NCBI RefSeq assembly: GCF_000154705.2
Contig: NZ_CM002917.1
Coordinates: 2,126,461-2,190,460, forward strand
DNA: 64,000 nucleotides
Source: Hoeflea phototrophica DFL-43
GTDB taxonomy: Bacteria > Pseudomonadota > Alphaproteobacteria > Rhizobiales > Rhizobiaceae
Direction of reading: 5' to 3'
In this document: piece by piece, positions 25,007 to 33,751 of the stretch
Position numbering within the stretch: the first letter of the stretch is position 1
Layout of the letters: the number at the start of each line of letters is the position of its first letter
Notes under the pieces: model-generated
What the model was told of the DNA's origin: nothing
Databases searched by the model: none
The model's input: the letters and a program-made list of their open reading frames with translations, nothing else
Program-made: the position numbers and the translations under genes

Positions 25007-26646
25007 TCGAGCCTGGCACCCAATCGATATGGCAGGCCTTTGCCGCCTCCGCCGGGCTTCTCCCGGATCGCCCGGTTTTCAATGTCCTGAGCGAGACTGC
25101 CGGGATCTACGGCATCGAGCCCGGCAAGACGAGCTACCGGCAGGTGCAGGAGCAGGTCACCGAACTGGCGGCAGCGCTGCAGCAAAAAGGCTATGGGCCC
25201 GGGTTCCGGGTCATGCTGCTTCTGGAGAACCGGCCGCAGTTCTTTGTCTGGCTGCTGGCGCTCAACCGGATCGGCGCCTCGGTGGTTCCGGTCAATCCGG
25301 ATCTGAGGCATTCCGAGCTCAGCTATATGGCTGGTCACTCGGAGCCTTCGCTGATCGTGGCGCTCGCGGACCGTTGCGACGGTCTCGCCGCTGCGGCCCG
25401 GGAAGCCGGGCTTTCGGTTCCGGTAATCGCGCCGGGTGATGTTGTGCCTCAACCCGGAACAGCAGGAGCGGTGGCGCTTCGCGTGGACGCGGGCGGCGAA
25501 CCGCTGGATGGCGAGGAGATGGAAGCGGCGCTGCTCTACACCTCAGGCACCACCGGCAGCCCCAAGGGCTGCATCCTGACCAACACGTATTTTCTGGAGG
25601 CCGGGCGCTGGTATGCCGAGGCAGGAGGGCTATGCGCGCTCAACACTGATGGCGAGCGGATGATCACGCCGCTGCCGGTCTTTCACATGAACGCTATGGC
25701 TTATTCCTTCATGGCGATGGTCGCGGTCGGCGGCTGCCTGACCGTGCTCGACCGGTTTCATCCGTCAAGCTGGTGGAAAAGCGTGCGCGAAAGCGGGGCT
25801 ACCTGCCTGCATTATCTTGGCGTGATGCCGTCGATGCTGATGGGCGCGCCGGAAAGTCGGGAGGACCGGAACCATTCGGTCCGGTTTGGCTTTGGCGCGG
25901 GCGTTGACCCAAAACTGCATGCGAGCTTTGAGAAACGCTTCGGGTTTCCCCTGGTCGAGGCCTGGGCGATGACCGAAACCGGCGCAGGGGCGGTAATATG
26001 CGCAAACCAGCTGCCGCGCCGGGTGGGCGAGAGCTGCCTGGGCAAGCCGGGCCCCGAACTCGATGTGCGGATCGTCGAGGCAGATGGGAAAGCCAGCCAA
26101 AGCGGCCCCGGCGAACTGCTTGTCCGCCAAAAGGCAGAAGATCCACGTCGCGGGTTCTTCGCAGGCTATTTCAAGAACCCTGAAGCCACCGAGGAAGCCT
26201 GGGCCGACGGCTGGTTTCACACCGGTGACATCGTCCGCCGCGAAGCGGACGGCTCGATGTTCTTTGTCGACCGCAAGAAAAATGTCATCCGGCGATCGGG
26301 CGAGAACATCGCCGCAGTCGAAGTGGAATCGGCTCTGATGCGGCACCCGGCGGTCAAGGCTGCCGCCGTGGCCGCGGTTGGCGATCCGGTGCGCGGCGAC
26401 GAGGTATTTGCCTGCCTGAAGGTCGACGGCGAGGCGGGTGAGGCGCTGGCTCTCGAGATTGTCGGTTGGTGCCTGGGGCAGCTCGCCTATTACAAGGCGC
26501 CGGGCTATATCGCCTTTGTCGACGCCCTGCCACTGACGTCGACGCAGAAGATCCAGCGAAGGGAACTAAAGGAGCTGGCGGAGAGACTTGTGCAGGACCC
26601 GGCAACGGTAGACACTCGCACGATGAAGAAGCGGACGGCAGCGTGA
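25003..26646 (+). CDS. AMP-forming acyl-CoA ligase
   Basis: A 547-residue adenylate-forming enzyme. The P-loop-like motif LLYTSGTTGSPKGC, the acyl/AMP motif AWAMTETGAG and the hinge GWFHTGDIVRREADGS with FVDRKKNVIRRSGENIAAVEVE are all present. The late catalytic Lys is in the TSTQKIQRREL segment. It would convert a carboxylate to its CoA thioester. Start at the ATGA overlap with the beta-subunit gene; stop overlaps the thiolase-like gene (GTGA). Confidence 0.92.
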   Translation: MIEPGTQSIWQAFAASAGLLPDRPVFNVLSETAGIYGIEPGKTSYRQVQEQVTELAAALQQKGYGPGFRVMLLLENRPQFFVWLLALNRIGASVVPVNPDLRHSELSYMAGHSEPSLIVALADRCDGLAAAAREAGLSVPVIAPGDVVPQPGTAGAVALRVDAGGEPLDGEEMEAALLYTSGTTGSPKGCILTNTYFLEAGRWYAEAGGLCALNTDGERMITPLPVFHMNAMAYSFMAMVAVGGCLTVLDRFHPSSWWKSVRESGATCLHYLGVMPSMLMGAPESREDRNHSVRFGFGAGVDPKLHASFEKRFGFPLVEAWAMTETGAGAVICANQLPRRVGESCLGKPGPELDVRIVEADGKASQSGPGELLVRQKAEDPRRGFFAGYFKNPEATEEAWADGWFHTGDIVRREADGSMFFVDRKKNVIRRSGENIAAVEVESALMRHPAVKAAAVAAVGDPVRGDEVFACLKVDGEAGEALALEIVGWCLGQLAYYKAPGYIAFVDALPLTSTQKIQRRELKELAERLVQDPATVDTRTMKKRTAA

Positions 26647-27764
26647 AGCGACAGAACTACGATGGCGTGGTCGTAACGGCACCCGTCTCGGTGCCCTATG
26701 TCCGTTACTCTCAGGAAACCGCGCACTGGTGGATCGCACGCGCGCTGAAACAGACGCTTGATGTGGCGGGTCTGTCGCCGCATGAGCTGGATGGATTTTC
26801 GGTGTCCAGCTTCACGCTGTTTCCGGACACACCGGCGGGACTGACCCAGCATCTGGGGCTGAGCCCGCGATGGCTCGACAGCATCCCGATGGGCGGGGCC
26901 AGCGGTGTGGTGGCGCTCAGGCGCGCGGCGCGTGCGGTGCAAGCGGGTGATGTTGACGTGGTGGCCTGTGTCGCGGGTGACGCCAACCGGATCGACAGTT
27001 TCCGCCAGCTGCTGTCCTCGTTCTCGCGCTTTGCCATGGATGCATCCTATCCCTATGGCTCGGGTGGACCGAACGCCAGTTTCGCACTGATCGCCGACGC
27101 CTACATGGCCGAGTATGGCGCGACACGCGAGGATTTCGGCCTCATCGCGGTGGCCCAGCGCGCCAATGCGCTTGCCTATCCCAACGCCATCATGAAGAAG
27201 CCGCTGACGCTGGAGCAATATCTCAACGCCCGGCCGATATCCGAGCCGTTCGGCCTGTTTGATTGCGTCATGCCCTGCGCCGGTGCAGAGGGCTTTCTGG
27301 TGATGCGCGAGGAGGAGGCGCAGAAGCGCGGCCTTGCCTATGCCCGGATCTCGGCCACGATCGAGCGCCACAACGCCTTTCCGGAAGACCCGGTGCAGAT
27401 GCGCGGCGGCTGGGTCATGGATATCGATGAACTTTATGAAATGGCAGGCTCCGGGCCTGAAGCCATCGACCTGTTACAGACCTATGACGATTATCCTGTC
27501 ATTTCGATGATGCAGTTCGAGGATCTGGGCTTTTGCGCCAAGGGCGAGGGCGCGCGGTTTGTCCGCGAACACGACCTGACAATCATCGGCGACTTTCCGC
27601 ACAACACCTCGGGCGGTCAGTTGTCGGCCGGGCAGGCGGGGGCTGCCGGCGGCTATCTCGGGCTGGTCGAGGCGATAAGGCAGGTGACTGGCCAGGCGGG
27701 CGGAACCCAGGTCGCAAGCGCCCGCACCGCCATGGTATCAGGGCTTCGGCATGATCAATTTTGA
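26643..27764 (+). CDS. Thiolase-fold protein without nucleophilic Cys (candidate acyl-CoA retro-aldolase subunit)
   Basis: A 373-residue thiolase-superfamily protein of the SCP2/lipid-transfer type. Where thiolases have the acyl-accepting Cys in a C-x-x-G turn, this protein has M-G84-G85-A86-S87-G88, so the Cys is replaced by Gly. The C-terminal active-site region is NTSGGQLSAGQAG (from about residue 321) instead of GGxxxxGHPxGxSG, so the usual His is gone too. Cys-less thiolase folds paired with DUF35 proteins are known as aldolases in steroid side-chain degradation (Ltp2-type). A DUF35 gene follows. GTG start overlaps the ligase stop. Confidence 0.8.
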   Translation: MKRQNYDGVVVTAPVSVPYVRYSQETAHWWIARALKQTLDVAGLSPHELDGFSVSSFTLFPDTPAGLTQHLGLSPRWLDSIPMGGASGVVALRRAARAVQAGDVDVVACVAGDANRIDSFRQLLSSFSRFAMDASYPYGSGGPNASFALIADAYMAEYGATREDFGLIAVAQRANALAYPNAIMKKPLTLEQYLNARPISEPFGLFDCVMPCAGAEGFLVMREEEAQKRGLAYARISATIERHNAFPEDPVQMRGGWVMDIDELYEMAGSGPEAIDLLQTYDDYPVISMMQFEDLGFCAKGEGARFVREHDLTIIGDFPHNTSGGQLSAGQAGAAGGYLGLVEAIRQVTGQAGGTQVASARTAMVSGLRHDQF

Positions 27765-27810
27765 CCGGGGTCTGTGTTCCTTCGGCGGCGATCCTGACAG
27801 GGGATGGCGC

Positions 27811-29055
27811 ATGACCGACAAGCTTCTGCCGCCGAAGAAGAAAAACCCGCAACTGCGCCAGATGGTGCCGACCCTGCCGCCGCAAACACGCTCGCGGGCG
27901 GCACTGGGGCTGACGGCTGCGGCCGCGCGCGGAGCGTTCTCGCTGCAGCATTGTGATGAATGCGGCATGGTTCAGTATCCGCCGCGCGATGCGTGTTCTT
28001 CATGTCTCTCGGTGGATCTCGCCTGGCGCGAGACGGTGCGGGATGGAACGGTGATCGCCGAGACCCGCATTCATGCGTCGCCCGATCCCTACTACCGCGA
28101 AAGGCTGCCCTGGCGGTCTGGCCTGGTGCGGTTGCCGGCGGGGCCCACGGTGCTGTGCCATCTGCATGGCGATGTGGGGCGTGGCGACGCGGTTCGCATG
28201 GATCTCAAACTCGACAAGGCCGGGCAGGGCGTGATGATCGCTTTGCCCAGGGAAAGGACACCCGACATGGAGGACGATCCGCAATTGCGCGAGTTCACAG
28301 CGCACCCGAAACACCGGCGGGTGCTGATCACCGACATCAGGTCGCCTGTGACACGACCGCTTATCGACGCACTGCTCACGGCGGGCGCCGCGCAGATATT
28401 CGTCGGAGAATCGGAAAGCTGGCGGCGCGGCTCCGGTCACGCGGCAATCGCTGCACACGACCGGGTCTCGGTGATGTCGCTCGATGTCTCCGATCCGTCT
28501 TCAGTGAAGAAACTTGCTGCCGAAATCGGCGGCAAGACCGACATCCTGATCAACACGGCGCGCCATGTGCGGCCTGGTGGCGTGCTTGGTTCGGACACGG
28601 TGTTCGCGCGTGAGGAGTTCGAGATCAATGCGCTCGGACTGATGCGGCTGGCGCAGGCCTTTGGTCCAGCGATGACCTCGCGCACCGCTGATGGTGTTAA
28701 TTCCGCTGCAGCCCTGGTCAACATCCTGTCGGTTCACGCCTTGTCTGCCGATCCGCAATACGGCGCGTTCTCGGCCAGCCAGGCCGCGGCGCTTTCGATC
28801 AGCCAGACGCTCAGGGCGGAATTTCGTGCGTCGGGTCTGAGAATGATCAATGTCTTTTCCGGTCCGACTGACGATGAATGGCATCAGCCGCTGCCGCCGC
28901 CGAAGGTGGCGCCGAAGGCGTTGGCCAAATCCGTCGTCGACGGCCTCTGCGAAGGGCTCGAGGATGTGTTTTGCGGCGATGTGGCCAAGGATCTTGAAGA
29001 ACGCTGGCGGCGTGACCCGAAGGTTCTGGAACGCGAACTGGCGGGAGGAGGCTGA
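27811..29055 (+). CDS. DUF35 zinc-ribbon/OB-fold protein fused to a degenerate SDR domain
   Basis: A 414-residue fusion. Residues 1-165 are a DUF35 acyl-CoA-associated module: Lys/Pro-rich start, zinc ribbon C48-x2-C51...C62-x2-C65, and an OB-fold. Residues ~168-400 follow the short-chain dehydrogenase fold, but key residues are lost. TGxxxGxG reads TDIRSPVT, NNAG reads NTAR, and the Ser-Tyr-Lys triad is S307, F320, Q324 (FSASQ for YSASK). The SDR part is therefore probably non-catalytic. An in-frame ATG at 27751 would add 20 residues; 27811 is preferred for its GGGGAT site. It is the predicted partner of the thiolase-fold protein. Confidence 0.82.
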   Translation: MTDKLLPPKKKNPQLRQMVPTLPPQTRSRAALGLTAAAARGAFSLQHCDECGMVQYPPRDACSSCLSVDLAWRETVRDGTVIAETRIHASPDPYYRERLPWRSGLVRLPAGPTVLCHLHGDVGRGDAVRMDLKLDKAGQGVMIALPRERTPDMEDDPQLREFTAHPKHRRVLITDIRSPVTRPLIDALLTAGAAQIFVGESESWRRGSGHAAIAAHDRVSVMSLDVSDPSSVKKLAAEIGGKTDILINTARHVRPGGVLGSDTVFAREEFEINALGLMRLAQAFGPAMTSRTADGVNSAAALVNILSVHALSADPQYGAFSASQAAALSISQTLRAEFRASGLRMINVFSGPTDDEWHQPLPPPKVAPKALAKSVVDGLCEGLEDVFCGDVAKDLEERWRRDPKVLERELAGGG

Positions 29056-29852
29056 TGACCAATCCGCTCGAAGGACTTGCCGCGGCGCTGGCCGACGGCT
29101 CGGTCGAAATCGTCGATCTCACCCACACGCTGGATCCGGATTTTCCGGTGATCGTGCTGCCGCCGGAATTCGGCCAGTGCGCCCGGTTCCGGATGGAGGA
29201 AGTCTCGGCCTATGACGGCCGCGGGCCGGCCTGGAAATGGCACAACATCTCGATGAACGAGCACACCGGCACCCATTTCGACGCGCCGATCCACTGGGTG
29301 TCGGGCCGCGATGTCGCCAATGGCGCGGTCGATGAGATCGATCCCTCGGTTTTCGTCGGGCCGGTCGTGGTGATCGATTGTTCCGAGGGCGCTGCGACCG
29401 ACGACGATCTCGAGTTGACGCCGGAGATCATCGAGGCGTGGGAGGCCGAACATGGCCCGGTTCCGGCCGACAGCTGGGTGTTGATGCGAACGGACTGGTC
29501 GAAACGGCGGGGTGCTGAGTATCTGAACATGGCAGAGGACGGGCCGCATTCGCCTGGGCCAACGCCTGGCGCGATTGAGTTGCTGCTTGCCCGCAAGATC
29601 CGCGGCTTTGGCACCGAGACAGTGGGCACCGATGCGGGGCAGGGCGCGCATTACGTGCCGCCCTATCCGGCGCATTTTCTGCTGCATGGGGCCGGGAAAT
29701 ACGGGCTGCAGTGCCTTTCCAATCTCGACCTTCTGCCGCCGACCGGTGCGATGCTGATCGCGCCGCCGCTGAAAATCAAGGGCGGCACCGGCAGCCCGCT
29801 TCGCGTGCTGGCGCTGGTGCCGGTCAGGTCAGTTTCTGGAGAAAACGCATGA
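29055..29852 (+). CDS. Cyclase-family metal-dependent hydrolase (kynurenine formamidase-like fold)
   Basis: A 265-residue protein with the metal signature HTGTHFDAPIHW (H-x-G-T-H-x-D-x-P-x-H). Members hydrolyse amides, lactones or ring C-C/C-O bonds, for example kynurenine formamidase and isatin hydrolase. The family's late elements (GTDAGQG and HFLLHGAGKYGLQ) are present. TGATG overlap with the DUF35 gene and ATGA overlap with the SDR gene place it within the operon. It could open a lactone or hydrated ring made by the oxygenase; the precise reaction is unknown. Confidence 0.85.
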   Translation: MTNPLEGLAAALADGSVEIVDLTHTLDPDFPVIVLPPEFGQCARFRMEEVSAYDGRGPAWKWHNISMNEHTGTHFDAPIHWVSGRDVANGAVDEIDPSVFVGPVVVIDCSEGAATDDDLELTPEIIEAWEAEHGPVPADSWVLMRTDWSKRRGAEYLNMAEDGPHSPGPTPGAIELLLARKIRGFGTETVGTDAGQGAHYVPPYPAHFLLHGAGKYGLQCLSNLDLLPPTGAMLIAPPLKIKGGTGSPLRVLALVPVRSVSGENA

Positions 29853-30574
29853 GCGACTACACCGCCGTCATCACCGGCGCGTCCAAGGGTATCGGCGCGG
29901 ACCTGGCAGGCCAACTGCTGGAACGCGGCTACACGGTGATCAACCTGTCGCGCAATGCGCCCGAGTGGGCGCACGAGCGGCTCGTCAGCCTGGAATGCGA
30001 CCTGCTCGATGCGGAGGCGGTGAAGGCTGCTGCGGAGCGTATCGCCAGCGAGCACGAAGTCACACATTTCGTCCACAATGCCGGACTGATCTGGCCCAAT
30101 CTTGTCGAAGAGGCAAAGCCCGAAGACATCACCGGTCTGGCGCAATTGCATCTGGGGTCGGCGCTGACGCTGCTGCAGGGCTTCCTGCCGTCGATGAAGG
30201 CGAAGAAGTTCGGCCGGGTGATGTTCAACGGGTCCCGCGCGGCGCTGGGCGTGCCGACCCGCACATCCTATTCGGCCACCAAGGCGGGCATGATCGGCAT
30301 GGCGCGGACCTGGGCGCTTGAACTGGCGCCGCATGGCATCACCGTCAATGTGGTGGCGCCGGGTCCGGTCCAGACCGACAATTTCTGGGGCATCATCCCT
30401 AAGGGCAGCGAGCGCGAGGCGGAGCTTGCCAACAGGATCCCGGTCGGACGGCTGGGATCTGTCGAGGATGTCAGCAATGCCTTCCTGTTCTTCTGCGATC
30501 CGGCCAGCAGCTTTGTCACCGGCCAGACGCTTTATGTCTGTGGCGGCACCAGCATCGGCATGATCAATCGGTAG
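29849..30574 (+). CDS. Short-chain dehydrogenase/reductase (canonical)
   Basis: A 241-residue classical SDR with intact TGASKGIG (about residues 9-16), a HNAG motif and catalytic SYSATKAG. Late APGPVQTDNFW and VTGQTLYVCGG segments are typical. As last gene of the oxygenase operon (4-bp overlap with the cyclase gene) it may dehydrogenate the cis-diol from the Rieske reaction or a beta-hydroxyacyl-CoA. It contrasts with the degenerate SDR domain two genes upstream. Confidence 0.9.
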   Translation: MSDYTAVITGASKGIGADLAGQLLERGYTVINLSRNAPEWAHERLVSLECDLLDAEAVKAAAERIASEHEVTHFVHNAGLIWPNLVEEAKPEDITGLAQLHLGSALTLLQGFLPSMKAKKFGRVMFNGSRAALGVPTRTSYSATKAGMIGMARTWALELAPHGITVNVVAPGPVQTDNFWGIIPKGSEREAELANRIPVGRLGSVEDVSNAFLFFCDPASSFVTGQTLYVCGGTSIGMINR

Positions 30575-30627
30575 TCTTGGCCCAAGTCATGTATCAGGCA
30601 GGCAGCGGGCACCCCGGATGGAGCGTC

Positions 30628-30645
30628 CGAAACGGTCTCGTTTCG
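30628..30645. terminator. Weak bidirectional hairpin between convergent genes
   Basis: CGAAAC (30628-30633) pairs with GTTTCG (30640-30645) around GGTCTC, between the ends of the oxygenase operon and the MOSC gene. A short stem without T-run; only its position suggests termination. Confidence 0.3.
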
Positions 30646-30658
30646 AAAGGCCGGTGAC

Positions 30659-31441
30659 TTAGGCGGCAACGAGCTTGATCTGGTCGCCGACTTCGATCAC
30701 GCCATCGGTGAGAACTTCGGCATAGACCCCCATGTCAAAATGCCCGTAGGCCTTCTTCAGGAGATTGGGCAACTTGATGTCACGTTCCGCCGTGTCGGGA
30801 TTGACCTCGGTAGCCAGGCAGCGCTTGGTGCGGAGAATGATTTTGAAGGTCACTTCACCCACCTGAACCTGCCGTCCCACCAGGTCGAGCTCGCTGAAAG
30901 CGGGCCAACCTTCAAACACGATGTTGCCCCGGAACCGCCGGGCGTCAACTGGCTGCGAAATCTCCTGTTCGAAGGCCCGCACCGAATCGAGATTTATGAA
31001 AGAGATTGCGTTCATCAGTGTATCGGAGGCGACCGAAGCGTCGGTGAAACGGTGCGGAAAGGCGGAAGCGAAGAACGGCACTTCCTCGTCCTTGAGATCC
31101 AGCAGGCTGGTCAGAAAATCGCTTGCGCCTATCGCACCCGCTTCGGTGGTCATGTCGAATTCCAGCGCCGGCGAATCCTTGGTCCGGATTGTCAGGATGC
31201 GGGTCGCGGCATCAAACGCGGTTTCAAGTCCGGCGAGTTTTGCGTGCTGGAGCAGAACGATAAAATTATGCTTGGGCAACGGCTTGGGGTCGGAAGGATC
31301 AAAACCGCTGTTTCTTTTGGCGAAGCCAAACAGGCGGTCGCCGGGAAATCCGTCACCGGTCTTCAAGTCGGCCTTCTGATGACCTTGGGCGCTCAGCCCC
31401 TTAATCGGATAGCTCGACAGCGATAGGATTCTACCGTTCAT
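30659..31441 (-). CDS. MOSC domain-containing protein (MOSC_N plus MOSC)
   Basis: A 260-residue protein with an N-terminal beta-barrel (ILSLSSYPIKGLSAQ) and a MOSC domain. VDARRFRGNIVFEG and LRTKRCLATEVNPDTAERD carry the Cys (in RTKRC) that binds the Mo cofactor sulfur in this family. Related proteins are mARC/YcbX-type molybdoenzymes that reduce N-oxygenated compounds. It is 14 bp downstream of the amidase gene on the same strand, likely one operon. Confidence 0.88.
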   Translation of the reverse strand: MNGRILSLSSYPIKGLSAQGHQKADLKTGDGFPGDRLFGFAKRNSGFDPSDPKPLPKHNFIVLLQHAKLAGLETAFDAATRILTIRTKDSPALEFDMTTEAGAIGASDFLTSLLDLKDEEVPFFASAFPHRFTDASVASDTLMNAISFINLDSVRAFEQEISQPVDARRFRGNIVFEGWPAFSELDLVGRQVQVGEVTFKIILRTKRCLATEVNPDTAERDIKLPNLLKKAYGHFDMGVYAEVLTDGVIEVGDQIKLVAA

Positions 31442-31455
31442 GAATGTTGCTTCCT

Positions 31456-32787
31456 TCAGCTCAATTTGGCTTCGATGGCGCGGCCGATGGCCAGCAGTCT
31501 GCGGTCCGATCCCGATGGGCCAACCAGTTCCAAGCCAAACGGCAATCCGTCACCGCACAGACCGGCCGGAAGGGTAAGTGCTGGAAGGGCGGCGATGCTG
31601 GCGGTGAGTTCCCGGCGCGTCATTGTCGGGAACAATGGCAGACTCTGACCGTCAATGTCGATCATCTCGGTTTCATCAATCGGTGGTGCCGACCGGGCCA
31701 ATGTCGGAAAGACAATCGCATCTGCACCGGTCTCGGAAAACAGACCCGCAAGGGCCTTCTGCAGCTCCGGCCGGTGGTGATCCATCGCCGCGCGATAGGC
31801 ATCTTCGCCCGGCATCTCGCCGCGCGCCATCTGCTGATACAGCCCCCTTACGTCGGGGCTCGCAATTCTGTCGGCAAACTCCGCCAGTGACAGCCCCGCC
31901 AACACGCTTGCCAGCAGCTGCCAGTTCCGCTCCGTTTCGAACAGCGCGATTGGAAAACCCGCCGCTGCGGTCAGCGTTTCGAGTTCTGGTGCGTTGCGTT
32001 CAATAAGGGCGACCCCGGCGGCTGCGAGCTTATCTAGCGCGCGTCTGCCGAGCTTGCCCATTTCCTCATTGATGCCGAGCCAGAACGGATCGCCCACCAC
32101 CAGAAGGCGGATCTGAGCAGCATCGTGGGCCTCGACAGGCGCTTCAGACATGATCGCCGCGTCCAGCTTCGCCAGATGCTCCATGTCCGATCCCATGATC
32201 GAAATCGTATCAAGCGTGTCGGTCAGTTTGAGAATGCCTTCGCCGGGATAGCGTCCGGTGGTGGGGCGAAGGCCGGCACAGCCGCAGAAGGCCGCCGGGA
32301 TCCGGCCGGACCCTCCGGTGTCGGTGCCCAGCCCGATGTCGAAGATGCCAGCACCGATCGCTGCGGCAGTACCGCCGCTTGAACCTCCGGTCATGCGGGA
32401 CGGGTCATGCGGATTGCCGACAGATCCGAAATGGGCATTGGCGCTGGTCGTCCCGAAAGCGAGTTCATGCATGTTGGCCATCGCCACAGGTATTGCGCCA
32501 GCCTCGCAAAGCCGTTGCACAATGGCGGCGTTCTTCTTGGCAATACTGGCGCTCAGGGCAGGGCAGGCCCCATCATGGCGCATGCCGGCAACCGCGATGT
32601 TGGCCTTGACGATCAGCGGCACGCCATGCAGCAGACCGGCTTCTGAACCGGTTGCCGCATCAAGGCGTTCGGCTATCTCCAGTGCAGCCGGCTCATTGAG
32701 CTCGGTGGCGAGGTTGAGGGCTGCCTGTTTCTCCAGCTTTGTCAGGGCGGTTTTCACCGCTTGCGCCGCAGATGTTGTCTGGGTCAT
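31456..32787 (-). CDS. Amidase signature-family hydrolase
   Basis: A 443-residue Ser-cisSer-Lys hydrolase. The Lys lies in GVPLIVKANIAV, the amidase signature in MTGGSSGGTAAAIGAG and the nucleophilic Ser in GTDTGGSGRIPAAFCG. The length is normal. It hydrolyses an unknown amide; GatA is unlikely because GatB/C partners are absent. The gene ends 14 bp before the MOSC gene start. Confidence 0.9.
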   Translation of the reverse strand: MTQTTSAAQAVKTALTKLEKQAALNLATELNEPAALEIAERLDAATGSEAGLLHGVPLIVKANIAVAGMRHDGACPALSASIAKKNAAIVQRLCEAGAIPVAMANMHELAFGTTSANAHFGSVGNPHDPSRMTGGSSGGTAAAIGAGIFDIGLGTDTGGSGRIPAAFCGCAGLRPTTGRYPGEGILKLTDTLDTISIMGSDMEHLAKLDAAIMSEAPVEAHDAAQIRLLVVGDPFWLGINEEMGKLGRRALDKLAAAGVALIERNAPELETLTAAAGFPIALFETERNWQLLASVLAGLSLAEFADRIASPDVRGLYQQMARGEMPGEDAYRAAMDHHRPELQKALAGLFSETGADAIVFPTLARSAPPIDETEMIDIDGQSLPLFPTMTRRELTASIAALPALTLPAGLCGDGLPFGLELVGPSGSDRRLLAIGRAIEAKLS

Positions 32788-32880
32788 CCGACTTCCTCTC
32801 CTGGTTCGTCACTTGCTCAATGTTCTGCCGTGGGGCCAACTCTTTCAATCCAGCTTGTCTACCGGCCTCAGCCGTGCGGT

Positions 32881-33747
32881 CTAGGGCAGGAAACTCGCGA
32901 TGTGTTCTTTCAGAAAGGCGTCCAGCGTACGTGGGTCGTCGCCCGTGATGTTCGCCACGTCGCTCGTCACCTGCTCTTGCGCACCTTGCCTGACGGCCAC
33001 CATCAGATCGACCAGCAGAGTGGTTTTCCAGCGCGGCATCCCGGTGAGCAACGGCATGACCAATCGGGCGAGCGGTGCAGGTGGGCTGGTATAGCCGATC
33101 TTGACCCCGATAAGGTCTGAAAGCTTGGCCGTGACGTCTGAAAATCCATAGGCCGCCGGGCCGGTCAACGTGTAGATCTTGCCCGCATGCTTGCTGTCCG
33201 TCAGGCAGTGGGCCGCCACGGATGCGATGTCGCGGACATCCACCATCGCGGTTCTGCCTTTGCCCATCGGAGCGGTGATCGCCTTCTTCTTGGCAACGTC
33301 GCCGCTCATCAAGAGCAGTGATTGCTGGAAAAAGGTGGGCCGCAGGATGGTGTAGCTCAAACCGCTGCGCTCAAGCGCCTGCTCAGTATTGCGGTGCTGA
33401 AAGCCGAAACTGACTGGTGGGTTCAAGCCTGCAGATTGAGCCGAAAGCTTGACGACCTGCGCCGTGCCGATGCTCTGCAGATGCTCTATCAGCCGCATCT
33501 CTGTGCTGTCCTGGTCCCGGGCATCGGACGATGCCAGGAACACGCCGTCAAATCCATCAAGCTTGGCCACAAGCTCTTCAGGTCGCCTGATGTCGCCGAC
33601 AATTGGAGAAATGCCGCGCTGTACCAGACGGCCCGCCGCTGCGTCATTCCGGGTAACGCCCGCAACCTCATGTCCTCTCAAAAGCAATTCACTGCACAAA
33701 GCTGAGCCGACCTGACCGGTCGCGGTAAAGACCAAGAATCTGGACAT
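32881..33747 (-). CDS. NmrA/QOR2-like NAD(P)-binding protein
   Basis: A 288-residue atypical SDR. MSRFLVFTATGQVGSALCSELLLRG gives the glycine motif TATGQVG, followed by VTRNDAAAGRLVQRG and a C-terminal substrate region. AGGGGTGAG precedes the ATG at 33747. It acts as NADPH sensor or quinone/ketone reductase in related proteins. It lies 4 bp downstream of the nitronate monooxygenase gene. Confidence 0.85.
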   Translation of the reverse strand: MSRFLVFTATGQVGSALCSELLLRGHEVAGVTRNDAAAGRLVQRGISPIVGDIRRPEELVAKLDGFDGVFLASSDARDQDSTEMRLIEHLQSIGTAQVVKLSAQSAGLNPPVSFGFQHRNTEQALERSGLSYTILRPTFFQQSLLLMSGDVAKKKAITAPMGKGRTAMVDVRDIASVAAHCLTDSKHAGKIYTLTGPAAYGFSDVTAKLSDLIGVKIGYTSPPAPLARLVMPLLTGMPRWKTTLLVDLMVAVRQGAQEQVTSDVANITGDDPRTLDAFLKEHIASFLP

Positions 33748-33751
33748 CTGC

